A stretch of DNA of 64,000 bases from Maea johnstoni (taxonomy: Eukaryota > Annelida > Polychaeta > Spionida > Magelonidae): NCBI GenBank assembly GCA_963942565.1, contig OZ012697.1, forward strand, positions 13,658,943 to 13,722,942, given 5' to 3'. A program made the translations under genes and the position numbers. The number at the start of each line of letters is the position of its first letter. The stretch's first letter is position 1. The notes under the pieces were generated by a model. The model worked only from the letters and a program-made list of their open reading frames with translations. It did not search any database and was not told the origin of the DNA. Of this stretch, positions 36,774-49,138 are shown in pieces.

Positions 36774-37006
36774 TTTACCCATTAGTGCTTCAGGGTCCTC
36801 CAGAAACTGTTGTCTGGAACTATAATACATTTACCAATAAGTTTTGAATTGTAATTGATTAAACCAAAAAATTGAAGGAGAGATGTTGGAAATGTTTGAA
36901 TTAACATTTTTTGTTCAAATATTTCCCCCACTATGCTTTCACCTGAAAGATTTCATCGAAATTGTCAGCCTGCTTTTGGAGGCCATTGTGATCATTAACG
37001 GGTTAA
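36774..37006 (+). mobile_element. Family A MITE, near complete
   Basis: It runs ttacccattagtgcttcagg to gtgatcattaacgggttaa. The left TTAA is TTTA. Confidence 0.86.
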
Positions 37007-37019
37007 TGTGCATGTGTTC

Positions 37020-37418
37020 ATAGCTGGTGATTGGTCCCCTGTAGGCTTGCGGTAATTGAACACCACGTTTCGCGTTAGTCTGCATCCCTCTGAAGCCAGA
37101 CTCGGCCTGACATACGTACAACCTCCGCTCAAAGACGCGCTAAAAACAACGCGCACTAATCAGGGGACATCGCACCCGCAATCAGGCACTCGCGCTCACA
37201 CCAAGATCTTAATTGAGTTTCATGCTCAGTTTCCGTGTTTTGGTAGATTAGATCCTCACACACCTGATGGTAGGATGCTGATTGGTTAACGAGATGATGC
37301 GGCATCGGCATCGTGTTGCCGTCGCGCAGGACGCAGGGAGTACGGCGGGCAGTTATAGTAGTAGGAGACACTTGTGCAGCAATAGCAGGAACAGGAGTGA
37401 TACATACGTTATATAGTG
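37020..37418 (+). promoter_or_regulatory. CpG-rich promoter/first-exon-like region
   Basis: CpG is dense from 37065 to 37345 in otherwise CpG-poor DNA. Two ATTGG words (inverted CCAAT; 37030 and 37281) are present. It leads into a donor-like gtg|gtgagt at 37419. No coding exon is recognised on either strand. It may be an orphan promoter, a noncoding first exon, or the start of a gene lost to the transposons downstream. Confidence 0.32.
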
Positions 37419-37560
37419 GTGAGTACAAATATCTGCTACTTACAGGAGTGATATTTTATATGCTGGTGAGTACAAACACCTGCTATCTATAGTTAAGACA
37501 GTTGGAACAGGAGTGATACGTTATTTGTGGTACAATTAGTACAAATACTTGATGCCTAGA
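37386..37560 (+). repeat. Donor-like junction in three tandem copies
   Basis: The phrase acaggagtgata, then ttatat.(g/c)tg|gtgagtacaaa and atctgcta is repeated with splits at 37419, 37466 and (weaker, g|gtacaattagtacaaat) 37530. Spacing is 47 and 64 bp. Confidence 0.78.
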
Positions 37561-37649
37561 TGAGACAGTTTGAAGCGCAATGGAAAGTTTGGACTGCAAC
37601 AACTTGAAGAGGAGAAGGGTATGGATGATGGGGAAGAACAGGAGGAGTT

Positions 37650-37883
37650 TAAGGAAAATGTCATGATGATGGTAATGATGATGATGTTGATTATGATGGT
37701 GGTGATGATGACGATGATGATTATGATGGTGATGATGATCATGGTGATGATTATGATGGTGGTGATGATGATGATGATGATGTTGAGGAGGAGGATAAAG
37801 GTAATGATAGTAAACATGATGATGATGATGATGAGGTGAGAAGGAGGATGATGATAAAGGTAATGATAGTAAACATGAGATGA

Positions 37884-37914
<31 letters not shown>

Positions 37915-38103
37915 GATGATGATGATGAGGAGGAGGATGATGATAAAGGTAATGATGGTAAACATGATGTTGATGATTATGAAGATGGTGAGAATTATGA
38001 TGATTAATTTTAATGAGGATAAGATTGAGGATGGTGATGATGAGAATGCTTAGGAGTTCTTATTAAGGTCAAGATGAAGAGTATGTCGATGATGAAGATG
38101 GTT

Positions 38104-38168
<65 letters not shown>

Positions 38169-38350
38169 CATTCTGATCATTCTGATGATGGTGATGATCT
38201 TGATGATGATGATGATGATGATGACGAGTATGATGATGAAGATGATTTTAATGGATATGATCATTATGATGATAATGAAGTTGATGTTTATGGCAATGAT
38301 GATGGTAATGATATTAATGATTAGGTTGATGATGGTGATGATTAGAAGAA
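37650..38350 (+). repeat. (ATG)n microsatellite complex
   Basis: Imperfect GAT/ATG units on the plus strand. A block taaaggtaatgatagtaaac is repeated at 37796, 37856 and 37945, a ~60-90 bp higher-order unit. Met- or His-rich frames are artefacts. Confidence 0.93.
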
Positions 38351-38784
38351 GAAGATGGTAGTTGTGCTAACTGTGATGCTGCTAGAGGCTGCTGCTGGCT
38401 GGGTATGATCTATGTGTATATCCTGAGTAAACAAGGGGCATATCTGGCTCTTCCTGTCAGCTGTCCTCAACACCCAGCAGCTCCCCCTATATTTGGAAAC
38501 CATTACTCAGAGGCTTGTTGCCCCCTGACAATGATCGATCTCACCCTCCCCTCCCCTCCACTCCCCTCCACGCACAGATATATATATTATGTATATATGA
38601 AGAGGAATTAACAAACCCATGAGATGATTGCCCTCAGGAAATATTTTTAATAATCATTGCTTAGTTATCAAAATATCTTATATGTGTCATGCACATGTAC
38701 ACATGTACACATCAGATATATAAATTGATGTACACATCAGACAGATATAAATTGATGTACTCATATATACATCAGATGTAAATG
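38351..38784 (+). other. Unique stretch with short acatgtaca repeats
   Basis: It includes a C-rich ctcccctcccctcc run (38542-38570) and short tandem phrases (gtacacatcagatatataaa and variants, 38697-38780). No gene. Confidence 0.5.
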
Positions 38785-38990
38785 GGTTAAGGGTAAGTCA
38801 TTATAAGTATATCTGTACTGACTATTTTGTTGATATTTTTTTGACACAAGTATTTTTCACAAAATAAAGGAAGAAGATACGTTAATCAGAACTCAATCAA
38901 AGACTCCTTCAAATATCTTTTTGATTTATGTTTGATCTAAAATTATTTTCCAAAGTACCTTAATAGGTTCAGATGACATTTGTCTTCATG
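38785..38990 (-). mobile_element. Family A MITE, strongly degraded
   Basis: The left end is gggttaagggtaagtc; the interior holds ctccttcaaatatctttttg and aaagtaccttaataggttca. No right TTAA. Confidence 0.5.
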
Positions 38991-39365
38991 AAGTCAGTAC
39001 TTCTGAACTTTGACCTCATCCTCATAATAAGTGCATTTTTTTCTGATTTATAACTCTTTAATGATGGGAGGTAAATCATTCAAAACTGCAAATGCAAAAT
39101 CATGAATGAAAATCAACTTTCTCAAAAAATTAATAACTGAATGACGCGGCAAAATGTCATTGTCATTACAGCTGTTTTGCTTGATTGCCGGAGTTGAAAT
39201 GTTTTCAAATATTTTCAAGATGCGGAAAATGTGGCCATTTTGTGCTTAGCTTGAACAATAGTGAAGGATGTAGTTCCCGGAATTCAAACATAATGCTAAT
39301 ATTTTCTTTTCAGTGGGGAACCTTTTTTTCTCTTAATATAGTTGTTTCATTGTACCATGTTCCTA

Positions 39366-39598
39366 TTAACCCATTCATGCCTGGAGATCTCTTTGACAGA
39401 TGTCGTTTGGACTTATGATACTTTTGAATATAACTTTGAAATCAATCATAGATTCACAAAATATTTGAAGGAGATTTATAGGTTGGGTTCTGATGAACAT
39501 TACTCCTTCAAATATTTTACAAAAAGTGCTCTAGTCACAAAGATATAAGCCATATAGTCAGGGTGCTTTTGGCTGCTACAGGCATGAAAGGGTTTAAG
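39366..39598 (+). mobile_element. Family A MITE, complete
   Basis: It runs TTAACCCATTCATGCCTGGA to ctacaggcatgaaagggtttaa, with typical foldback centre. Confidence 0.9.
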
Positions 39599-39712
39599 TG
39601 CATTGCAGGTCACAGAATGCTCTGTGTGAACTGAGCATTTAAAAATAGCAATCTCAAAAAAGGAGTTATATATTTAATCCATTCTTTCCAAAGAATGTCA
39701 TAACTATTTTAG

Positions 39713-39890
39713 TATGATGAGGGTGATGAGGATGATGATAATAATAGTAATAATAATAATAATTATTATAATAATAACAATGATAATAATAATAATGATA
39801 ATAGTAATAATAATAATAATGACAATAATAACAATGATATCAACAATAATGATCATAATAACAATGACATCAATTATAATGATACTAATG

Positions 39891-39942
<52 letters not shown>

Positions 39943-40012
39943 GAATAATAATAATGATAATAATAATGATAACATTTATAATGATAATAACAACAAAAAT
40001 AAACACAATCAT
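39713..40012 (+). repeat. (AAT)n microsatellite
   Basis: AAT units with GAT and AAC variants. Confidence 0.95.
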
Positions 40013-40372
40013 CAACTATCCTTCAAATATTTGCAATTGTATGCATAATTAATAATTCATCATCCAAAGTTAGCATAGATCCCGTTGGCCTTCTCCCAAG
40101 GGCCCTCTAGGTGTAGATAATGTCCTAATGGATTTCAAAACTCCTTTTTAACCTTTACTTAATTGCTAATCGGTGGTAGAAGGAGATACGAGCTTACCAT
40201 GAAACCTGGCTTCTACAGCAATTTTGATTGGTTTTCCTTCCCGTGTTGAAGTATGAAGGGCCAAGCCCAACTTCCGATTGGAAGTTGGGCTGGATTTTGC
40301 TGGCCCATCTTAAGATGGGCTACCCAACTTCCGATGACCCAGATAATACAGCAGCCCAGCCCAACTTCCGAT

Positions 40373-42408
40373 GGCAATGATTTTTTTATCAAGTGTTCAT
40401 CTAGAAGTTTATAGCTTTGTTGGAATATTTGTTTATTGAATAAGATGTGAATTTCATTAGACAAATTACTTTTAAGCATTTTATTGTTAAATCTTTACTC
40501 AAACACTGCTGAATACTTCTGATTATGCTGAAATTTGAATGTAAGTTGATTACAGATTCTCTCCTCTCCTTTTGTAAAAAAGACTAGAAAAAAAAAGAAA
40601 TAATTTTTCAAACACAACAAATTAATTTACAGGTGTAATGTTTCTTATTGTGCTGGATTCCAGCACCTGTTAATTGCAATCCTTGATTGATTACATTCTT
40701 TTCTGGCTTTTAGAATAAGTTAAAAAAGTTGTTTATGCCCTACAATTTTTTTACCTGTCTAACAAAATATAAGTATCTATTACATTATTTATAATAGATG
40801 TCTGTAAAAGTATAAACATTTCATAATAATTAGCCAATTAAGGTAACATGGTACATCTATATTACTTTTCTTTATCTACATTCAGGATGAAGGGCTTCTT
40901 TCTGACACATCTTAATAAATAGGGCTGCACACCGTTAAGAATTAACGATTTGATATGATACTGATAACTTTGAAACGATACGGTTTCTTAACGGTTTTTT
41001 AACGATACCGCGTGGGACGAACTTCTGAAAAATAGCCAAACTTTCGTATTCAAAACCTGTTTTTTTTTCCATGAAATATGATTTCAAATTCTTTGAATAA
41101 AACAGAATCGTATATTTGATTATTATGAGTTTTATTTTGCCATAGAATATTAAATTTGAACGAATTATCCATTAAGAATTAAATACGAAAGTATTGATGC
41201 CAATGCCGAGCCGTTGTTTCATTGAATCACGGCTTAGGAAGTGCTCGGAGCGATGTCAACAGTAAGGTAAGGCAGTTTCCTCATAGCTGCTTTATCGGTT
41301 TTTCAAACCGGTTTATTTTGGGACGGTTATCATTATCATTAGGCAGCTTAATGATCGGTTACGGTCTGCAACCGGTTTCCGGTGTGCAGCCCTATTAATA
41401 AAGGTCTCAATTTAAAAGTTCAACGACCAGTTTTCTGATATACTCATTGCTCTTCAATATTTAAAAAAAAGGTTTAAAAAATAATTCAAACTAAAACATA
41501 AATATTTCTATCTTCCCTCTTTTACTATTGACTACCAAAAAGATAACTTTCTCAACTGCTTCATCCAAAGTATAAAGTTGGCCAATCCAAAATCATGTCT
41601 AAATCTTACTAAATTTGGATCTGCCAAAATTTAATATATGTGTCGTTTAGGTACAAGTACCAATTCAATCTGCATACACCTTATCTCATATCAATTACAA
41701 CTTGAACCATGTATGTTCATTTCTTACTACCTCACCTCATCTAGATACTATACGTGCCGTGCTCTGATGAATCTTGATAAAGGACACAATGTTTTTGTAA
41801 ATTCTGACAAGTTTTTTGTCTATTTCTACTGTCCTGCCAGTCACATGAACCTCCTCAATTAATGCATTTACACTTATTTTGGCACTCACATGATTATATA
41901 ATTATGTCAAGAATTTGCAAGGGGTTAAAGAATACATAAAAATACTAATAAAAAAGCTTAAAAGACAAGAAAAATTCACTTTTCCCTTTTTGAGTCATTA
42001 GAAAAATACCATTGCTATTCCTTCATTCAAATTGTAAATGATTCATCATCTAGCTTATGTAATGTAAGAGCACACAACCCATTAATAACAAAGGTAGTAT
42101 TGTGCAAATTATCTAATTGAATTAACTTTGAATTACATTAAATCTGAAAAACCTTAAAATTCCATATATATGACTCTTTAATTTGTTGTAAAAACATCAT
42201 TCTATTATTTCGTTTTTCTGCTTAGAATCAGCAATAATGTTTTGAGTAATCAGGTTATTCTAGCTACCCATTTCAATTTTTTTCTTGGACTAATATTATC
42301 TTGTAATTTAAAGTGGATGCCCTATGAAAGAGTTGATACTTCCATATTTATAAGAGTGCAAAAAATCATATGAATATTCATGAAGGGTTACATCCTGGTG
42401 TCTATAAT
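40373..42408 (+). repeat. Core copy 1 (with nested insertion)
   Basis: It runs from ggcaatgatttttttatcaa to catcctggtgtctataat. Without the insertion at 40920 it is about 1.55 kb. It carries aagcttaaaagacaagaaaa, which core 2 lacks. Confidence 0.92.
40920..41394. mobile_element. hAT-like MITE nested in core 1
   Basis: The ends TAGGGCTGCACACCGTTAAG and the mirror cggtgtgcagcccta are inverted. TTAATAAA flanks both sides (40912-40919, 41395-41402). Cores 2 and 3 keep the empty site (ttgataaa near 43316; ttaataaa at 45321), so insertion followed the amplification. Confidence 0.95.
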
Positions 42409-42772
42409 GATCGGAAGTTGGGCCAAGCCCATCTTAAGATGGGCCAGCCCAACTTCAAATGACCTACATCCTGGTATCTAGAGATCGGAAGTTGGGCCAA
42501 GCCCATCTTAAGATGGGCCAGCCCAACTTCAAATGACCTACATCCTGGTATCTAAAGATCGGAAGTTGGGCCAAGCCCATCTTAAGATGGGCTATGGGTC
42601 ATCGTAAGATGCATGTATATGTTGCAGCCCAACTTCCGATCCAGCCCATCTTAAGATGGGCCAAGCCCAACTTCCGATTGGAAGTTGGGCTGGATTTTGC
42701 TGGCCCATCTTAAGATGGGCTACCCAACTTCCGATGACCCAGATAATATGGCAGCCCAGCCCAACTTCCGAT
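42409..42772 (+). repeat. Palindrome cluster 1
   Basis: Units of about 74 bp: gatcggaagttgggccaagc, then the palindrome cccatcttaagatggg and ccagcccaacttcaaatgac, joined by ctacatcctggtatcta. The end inverts (cagcccaacttccgatccag). Confidence 0.92.
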
Positions 42773-44312
42773 GGCAATGATTTTTTATTAAGTGTTCGTT
42801 CATCTAGAAGTTTATAGCTTTGTTTGAATATTTGTTTATTGAATAAGATGTGAATTTCATGAGACAAATTACTTGCATTTTATTGTTAAATTTTTACTTG
42901 AACACTACTGAATACTTCTGATTATGCTGAAATTTGATTATAAGTTGATTACAGATTCTCTCCTCTCCTTTTGTAAAAAAGACTAGAAAAACAAAACAAA
43001 GAAATAATTATTCAAACACAACAGATTAATTTACACGTGTAATGTTTCTTATTGTGCTGGATTCCGGCATATGTTAATTGCAATCCTTGATTGATTACAT
43101 TCTTTTCTGGCTTCTAGAATGAGTTAAAAAGGTTGTATATGCCCTACAATTTTTTTACCTGTCTAACAAAATATAAGTATCTATTACATTATTTATAATA
43201 GATGTCTGTAAAAGTATAAACATTTCATAATAATTAGCCAATTAAGGTAACATGGTACATCTATATTACTTTTCTTTATCTACATTCAGGATGAAGGGCT
43301 TCTTTCTGACACATCTTGATAAAGGTCTCAATTGTAAAAGTTCAACGACCAGTTTTCTGATATACTCATTGCTCTTCAATATTTAAAAAAAAGGTTTAAG
43401 AAATAATTCAAACTAAAACATAAATATTTCTTTCTTCCCTCTTTTACTATTGACTACGAAAAAGATAACTTTCTCAACTGCTTCATCCAAAGTATAAAGT
43501 TGGCTAATCCAAGATCATAATGTCTAAATCTTACTAAATTTGGATCTGCCAAAATTTAATATATGTGTCGTTTAGGTACAAGTACCAATTCAATCTGCAT
43601 ACACCTTATCTCATATCATTTACAACTTGAACCATGTATGTTCATTTCTTACTACCTCACCTCATCTAGATACTATAAGTGCCCTGCTCTGATGAATCTT
43701 GATAAAGGACACAATGTTTTTGTAAATTCTGACAAGTTTTTTGTCTATTTCTACTGTCCTGCCAGTCACATGAACCTCCTCAATAAATGCATTTACACTT
43801 ATTTTGGCACACACATGATTATATAATTATGTCAAGAATTTGCAAGGGGTTAAAGAATACCTAAAAATACTAATAAAAAATCACTTTTCCCTTTTTGAGT
43901 CATTAGAAAAATACCATTGCTATTCCTTCATTCAAATTGTAAATGATTCATCATCTAGCTTATGTAATGTAAGAGCACACAACCCATAAATAACAAAGGT
44001 AGTATTGTGCAAATTATATAATTGAATTAACTGTGAATTACATTAAATCTGAAAAAGCTTAAAACTCCATATTTTGACTCTTTAATTTGTTGTAAAAACA
44101 TGATTCTTTTATTTTGTTTTTCTACTTACAATCAGCAATAACGTTTTGAGTAATCAGGTTATTCTAGCTACCCATTTCAATTTATTTCTTGGACTAATAT
44201 TATCTTGTAATTTAAAGTCGATGCCCCATGAAAGAGTTGAAAATTCCATATTTATAAGAGTGCAAAAATTCATATGAATATTCATGAAGGGTTACATCCT
44301 GGTATCTATAAT
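42773..44312 (+). repeat. Core copy 2
   Basis: It is 1540 bp, collinear with core 1 minus the hAT-like insertion. It lacks the aagcttaaaagacaagaaa stretch near 43880. Confidence 0.92.
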
Positions 44313-44779
44313 GATCGGAAGTTGGGCCAAGCCCATCTTAAGATGGGCCAGCCCAACTTCAAATGACCTACATCCTGGTATCTAGAGATCGGAAGTTGGG
44401 CCAAGCCCATCTTAAGATGGGCCAGCCCAACTTCAAATGACCTACATCCTGGTATCTAAAGATCGGAAGTTGGGCCAAGCCCATCTTAAGATGGGCTAGG
44501 GGTCATCGTAAGTTGGGCCAAGCCCATCTTAAGATGGGCTACCCAACTTCCGATCGTAAGTTGGGCCAAGCCCATCTTAAGATGGGCCAGGATCGGAAGT
44601 TGGGCTGCAACATATATATGTATATATGTTGCAGCCCAACTTCCGATCCAGCCCATCTTAAGATGGGCCAAGCCCAACTTCCGATCGGAAGTTGGGCTGG
44701 ATTTTGCTGGCCCATCTTAAGATGGGCTACCCATCTTCCGATGACCCAGATAATACAGCAGCCCAGCCCAACTTCCGAT
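44313..44779 (+). repeat. Palindrome cluster 2
   Basis: It has more units than cluster 1. It contains gctgcaacatatatatgtat then atatgttgcagc, a long palindrome about a TA centre, and an exact 24-bp palindrome at 44668-44691 (arms cccaacttccga). Confidence 0.92.
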
Positions 44780-46315
44780 GGCAATGATTTTTTTTATTAA
44801 GTGTTCATCTAGAAGTTTATAGCTTTGTTGGAATATTTGTTTATTGAATAAGATGTGAATTTCATGAGACAAATTACTTGCATTTTATTGTTAAATCTTT
44901 ACTTAAACACTACTGAATACTTCTGATTATGCTGAAATTTGAATATAAGTTGATTACAGATTCTCTCCTCTCCTTTTGTAAAAAAGACTAGACAAACAAA
45001 ACAAAGAAATAATTATTCAAACACAACAGATTAATTTACACGTGTAATGTTTCTTATTGTGCTGGATTCCAGCACCTGTTAATTGCAATCCTTGATTGAT
45101 TACATTCTTTTCTGGCTTCTAGAATGAGTTAAGAAAGTTGTATATGCCCTACAATTTTTTTACCTGTCTAACAAAATATAAGTATCTATTACATTATTTA
45201 TAATAGATGTCTGTAAAAGTATAAACATTTCATAATAATTAGCCAATTAAGGTAACATGGTACATCTATATTACTTTTCTTTATCTACATTCAGGAGGAA
45301 GGGCTTCTTTCAGACACATCTTAATAAAGGTCTCAATTTTGAAAGTTCAACGACCAGTTTTCTGATATACTCATTGCTCTTCAATATTTAAAAAAAAGGT
45401 TTAAAAAATAATTCAAACTAAAACATAAATATATCTCTCTTCCCTCTTTTACTATTGACTACCAAAAAGATAACTTTCTCAACTGCTTCATCCAAAGTAT
45501 AAAGTTGGCCAATCCAAGATCATAATGTCTAAATCTTACTAAATTGTGATCTGCCAAAATTTAATATATGTGTTGTTTAGGTACAAGTACCAATTCAATC
45601 TCATATCAATTACAACTTGAACCATGTATGTTCATTTCTTACTACCTCGATCACCTCATCTATTTACTATAAGTGCCCTGCTCTTATAACACAATGTTTT
45701 TGTAAATTCTGACAAGTTTTTTGGCTATTTCTACTGTCCTGCCAGTCACATGAACCTCCTCAATTAATGCAATTACACTTATTTTGGCACACACATGATT
45801 ATATAATTATGTCAAGAATTTGCAAGGGATTAAAGAATACCTAAAAATACTAATAAAAAAGCTTAAAAGACAAGAAAAAAAATCACTTTTCCCTTTTTGA
45901 GTCATCAGAAAAATACCATTGCTATTCCTTCATTCAAATTGTAAATGATTCATCATCTAGCTTATGTAATGTAAGGGCACACAACCCATAAATAACAAAG
46001 GTAGTATTGTGCAAATTATCTAATTGAATTAACTTTGAATTACATTAAATCTGAAAAAGCTTAAAATTCCATATATATGACTCTTTAATTTGTTGTAAAA
46101 ACATGATTCTTTTATTTCGTTTTTCTGCTTACAATCAGCAATAATGTTTTGAGTAATCAGGTTATTCTAGCTACCCATTTCAATTTTTTTCTTGAACTAA
46201 TATTATCTTGTAATTTAAAGTGGATGCCCTATGAAAGAGTTGAAAATTCCATATTTATAAGAGTGCAAAAATTCATATGAATATTAATGAAGGGTTACAT
46301 CCTGGTATCTATAAT
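44780..46315 (+). repeat. Core copy 3
   Basis: It is 1536 bp. It has small private deletions near 45605 (loss of the tgcatacaccttatc part) and 45685. Confidence 0.92.
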
Positions 46316-46612
46316 GATCGGAAGTTGGGCCAAGCCCATCTTAAGATGGGCCAGCCCAACTTCAAATGACCTACATCCTGGTATCTAGAGATCGGAAGTT
46401 GGGCCAAGCCCATCTTAAGATGGGCCAGCCCAACTTCAAATGACCTACATCCTGGTATCTAAAGATTGGAAGTTGGGCCAAGCCCATCTTAAGATGGGCT
46501 AGGGGTCATCGTAAGTTGGGCCAAGCCCATCTTAAGATGGGCTACCCAACTTCCGATCGTAAGTTGGGCCAAGCCCATCTTAAGATGGGCCAGGATCGGA
46601 AGTTGGGCTGCA
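46316..46612 (+). repeat. Palindrome cluster 3, truncated at its TA centre
   Basis: It is collinear with cluster 2 up to ggaagttgggctgcaacata. The second half of the central palindrome is replaced by expanded microsatellites. Confidence 0.92.
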
Positions 46613-46752
46613 ACATATATATGTATATATATATTTATATATATATATATATATATATATACTAGTATACATGCATGCATGCATGCATACATACATACAT
46701 ACATACATACATACATACATACACACACATGTATGTATGTATGTATATATTT
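46613..46752 (+). repeat. Compound microsatellite
   Basis: (TA)n, then (TGCA)n, (CATA)n, a CA run and (TGTA)n, partly self-complementary. Confidence 0.92.
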
Positions 46753-47094
46753 TTTAATGCAGTTGCCAATTGAAGGGAAATGCCATGACAAGAAAAAATG
46801 ACATTGATATAAATCGTGTGAGAAGTGTGTTACTCATGCACTTGCAGGCATGCTCATATATTGCGCCAGTTGTATACAGAAATTTGGATAAATATTAGAA
46901 AATGAATTACTGAAGACTTTTGTGTAAATTTTCATTCATCGCAAATATTTGATCTTTTCATTTGGTTGCTCTATAATTGAATACAAATATTTTAGCTAGG
47001 TAGACAATACATTGTTGCTGCTAGAGGAATTATCAGCTTATTAGGGGATAGCACCTGTCCACTGTGCAATACCAAATACCTATACTGTATTCGT
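46753..47094 (+). other. Intergenic, nothing recognised
   Basis: Unique sequence with no supported feature. Confidence 0.45.
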
Positions 47095-47533
47095 CCGATT
47101 AAGCGCACCGAATAAGCGCACAGCCCCTATTTTTCATGGTTAGAGGGGCAATGGCCAGCGCAACTAACATGAAAAACTCGTAAAACTTCCCACCAGAAGA
47201 AGTAAGAAAAGCAAAATCACATACCTTTCCTATTGCCGTGTCTGCACACCAGTGCTGTATTTCGCAATTTCAGCAGTTCCTTCGCGCTCTCACTGTTCAT
47301 ATTCGCCGCATGATTGTACTATTGACCAATTAACGATCTTTTCACATGCGGGATTGTAGCGGCAAACGTTTAAGCAAACTGAACAGCGAGAGTGCAAAGG
47401 TGCCATAACTGCCAAATACTCTACGATTGGCAATCATTGAGGTGTGCAGTAAAAGAGAAGATTGCCAACATCCCTTCCACAGAAAATTTTCCCAATCTCT
47501 ACCCGCACTGTGCGGTTAATCGGAAGAATATGG
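47095..47533. mobile_element. TA-flanked MITE (Tc1/mariner-like)
   Basis: It lies between TA dinucleotides (47093-47094, 47534-47535). Left end ctgtattcgtccgattaagc; reverse complement of right end ccatattcttccgattaacc. No transposase; the interior has an imperfect mirrored pair (tttcgcaatttcagcag). Confidence 0.8.
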
Positions 47534-47574
47534 TATATCAATAAGGGAAAAGTATCATTATCATTTAACCCATC

Positions 47575-47764
47575 AATGCTTTAAAAGTTCCCCAAGACCT
47601 TCTATATTTTTGACAAAAATTAAAATTGATTTTACAAAATAATTGAGGGAGAGTTATTGATAGTGTTCTGGTTAACATTTCTCCTTCAAATCTTTTCCCA
47701 AATATACCTTTATGAGAAAGATTTCACAAAAATTGTCAGGCCGCTTTAAGTATTAATGGGTTAA
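47575..47764 (+). mobile_element. Family A MITE, slightly shortened
   Basis: It runs TTAACCCATCAATGCTTTAA to gctttaagtattaatgggttaa, 190 bp, with an internal deletion near each end. Confidence 0.88.
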
Positions 47765-48006
47765 AATGTGTTCTATAGGTAATATAATGGTATGAAATGC
47801 TGCCTGAATATTTCTGCACATAGTCTGTTACCCCTTTAGTTACAAACCTCTTGAAGTTGGCCGACCTAAATTCAACAAAACAAGGTACCTTGGAAGCATG
47901 TAATATCATTAAAAGTATTATTGAAATATTGCATCCTGAAGCAAATATTGATATAAAATCTTATCATGATAAAATTAAAGATGCCAATCTCTACTGGTTA
48001 TTACAA

Positions 48007-48321
48007 CCCTAGTCTTAGCCAGCGGGGCGTGTCTGTGTCTTTTGGACACCCAAACTCTCAAAGATTACCCCTTAAGACACCCCAAATATATTGTGAAGAC
48101 TTTCTAGAAATGTCAATTATAAGTGCATAATTGGATAATTTCTACCACAATATAATTCCCATGGCATTGTATAAGGACATTATGCTATATTTCATGAATT
48201 AAATACAATTGTTTATGGTTGCAATCTGGCAATATTGTTTCCTCCCTTGAAAAATTGGATGCCCGAAAGCTTTACAATTGCCAATTTTGGGCACCCACTT
48301 TCTTAATCCTGGGTAAGTCCC
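48007..48321 (-). mobile_element. Family H hAT-like MITE with target duplication
   Basis: It starts ccctagtcttagccagcggg and ends aatcctgggtaagtccc. TTATTACAA flanks it at 47998-48006 and 48322-48330. Confidence 0.9.
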
Positions 48322-48330
48322 TTATTACAA

Positions 48331-48919
48331 CTCTCAATTCTCTTAGCCTTGGTTGAAGAAAAGAATGGATATGTAGCGAGAGACCAATTGCTATATGCCC
48401 TATAGTTAAGTGCTGGACTCATGCCATGAGTACCAGATAATCAGCGCGAGGTCATGTGGGAACAAGGACCAATCAGGGCTCTTGCATCGATTACATTACT
48501 GAGAAACCTTATCTCCACCACCAGCTAGGGTTGCCCAGAGCAAGCACCAATTATGGCCTATTAGCGGCTATTAGTTGACACTGGTTGAGGCTAGCATGTT
48601 CAGGTTGACCTGCTGATTTCGAATCCACTTGTGTTTGGTCATCTAAGTCTTAGCATCCTATTGACTTTATACTTGTTTTTGACCTGACTCGATCAGGTTA
48701 AGAGTTCCAGTTTTAGGATAAAGAGAAACGTAAACACTTTTTCTCTTTAACCCCACTGAGTAGTGTTTACGCAAAGCAGAAAGATCAGAATTTGTGTGTT
48801 GCCATTTGCTCTATATATAGGGTGTTAATTAGCACCCTTACCAGGGGTGGCCTCTTGGGTATGGCAATTGGTTCAATGGATTCTCAGGTCATGGACTGAG
48901 GTTCTGAACCCATTCCTGC
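48331..48919 (+). other. Unrecognised block, possible old SINE pieces
   Basis: It holds box B-like words (gatttcgaatccac, 48625; aggttctgaaccc, 48899) and an agaaacgtaaacac/gtagtgtttacg inverted pair (48723 and 48761). Nothing firm. Confidence 0.3.
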
Positions 48920-49138
48920 TTAACCCTAATATGCTGCTGGTGGCTAATTTGGCCAATACAAAATGATGCAAAAAACTCGAAAAATGACTGAAACCCTGGC
49001 AAATGGGTACTCATCTGAGAGTACTCGATCATTGGGAGCTATCCTATGAATACCAACATGATAGGGTTTAGATGGTTTTCAAAAATCCTTGGGTCCTTGG
49101 GCTTTGGATGAAAGTAGCCTCAGCATTGGAAGGGTTAA
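48920..49138 (+). mobile_element. Family B MITE, complete
   Basis: It has TTAA on both sides; TTAACCCTAATATGCTGCTG to cagcattggaagggttaa. It shares its right TTAA with an A copy. Confidence 0.92.

Larger units (their letters stand above)
40250..46612 (+). repeat. Tandem array: three 1.54-kb cores and palindrome clusters
   Basis: Three direct copies of one core (40373-42408, 42773-44312, 44780-46315) alternate with clusters of the palindrome CCCATCTTAAGATGGG and of gatcggaagttggg / cccaacttccgatc (40250-40372, 42409-42772, 44313-44779, 46316-46612). The first core is longer only because of a nested hAT-like element. Cores are very alike and lack a convincing open frame. The identity is unresolved; a large satellite or an amplified non-autonomous element is possible. 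Confidence 0.93.

Noticed and set aside
37483-38361. Met/Ile/His-rich frames
   Set aside because: They are (ATG)n microsatellite artefacts; no domain, splice signal or codon pattern supports them.
41638-43826. 74- and 87-codon frames repeated in the array cores
   Set aside because: They recur only because the cores are duplicated, core 3 breaks the frame, and the composition is not protein-like.
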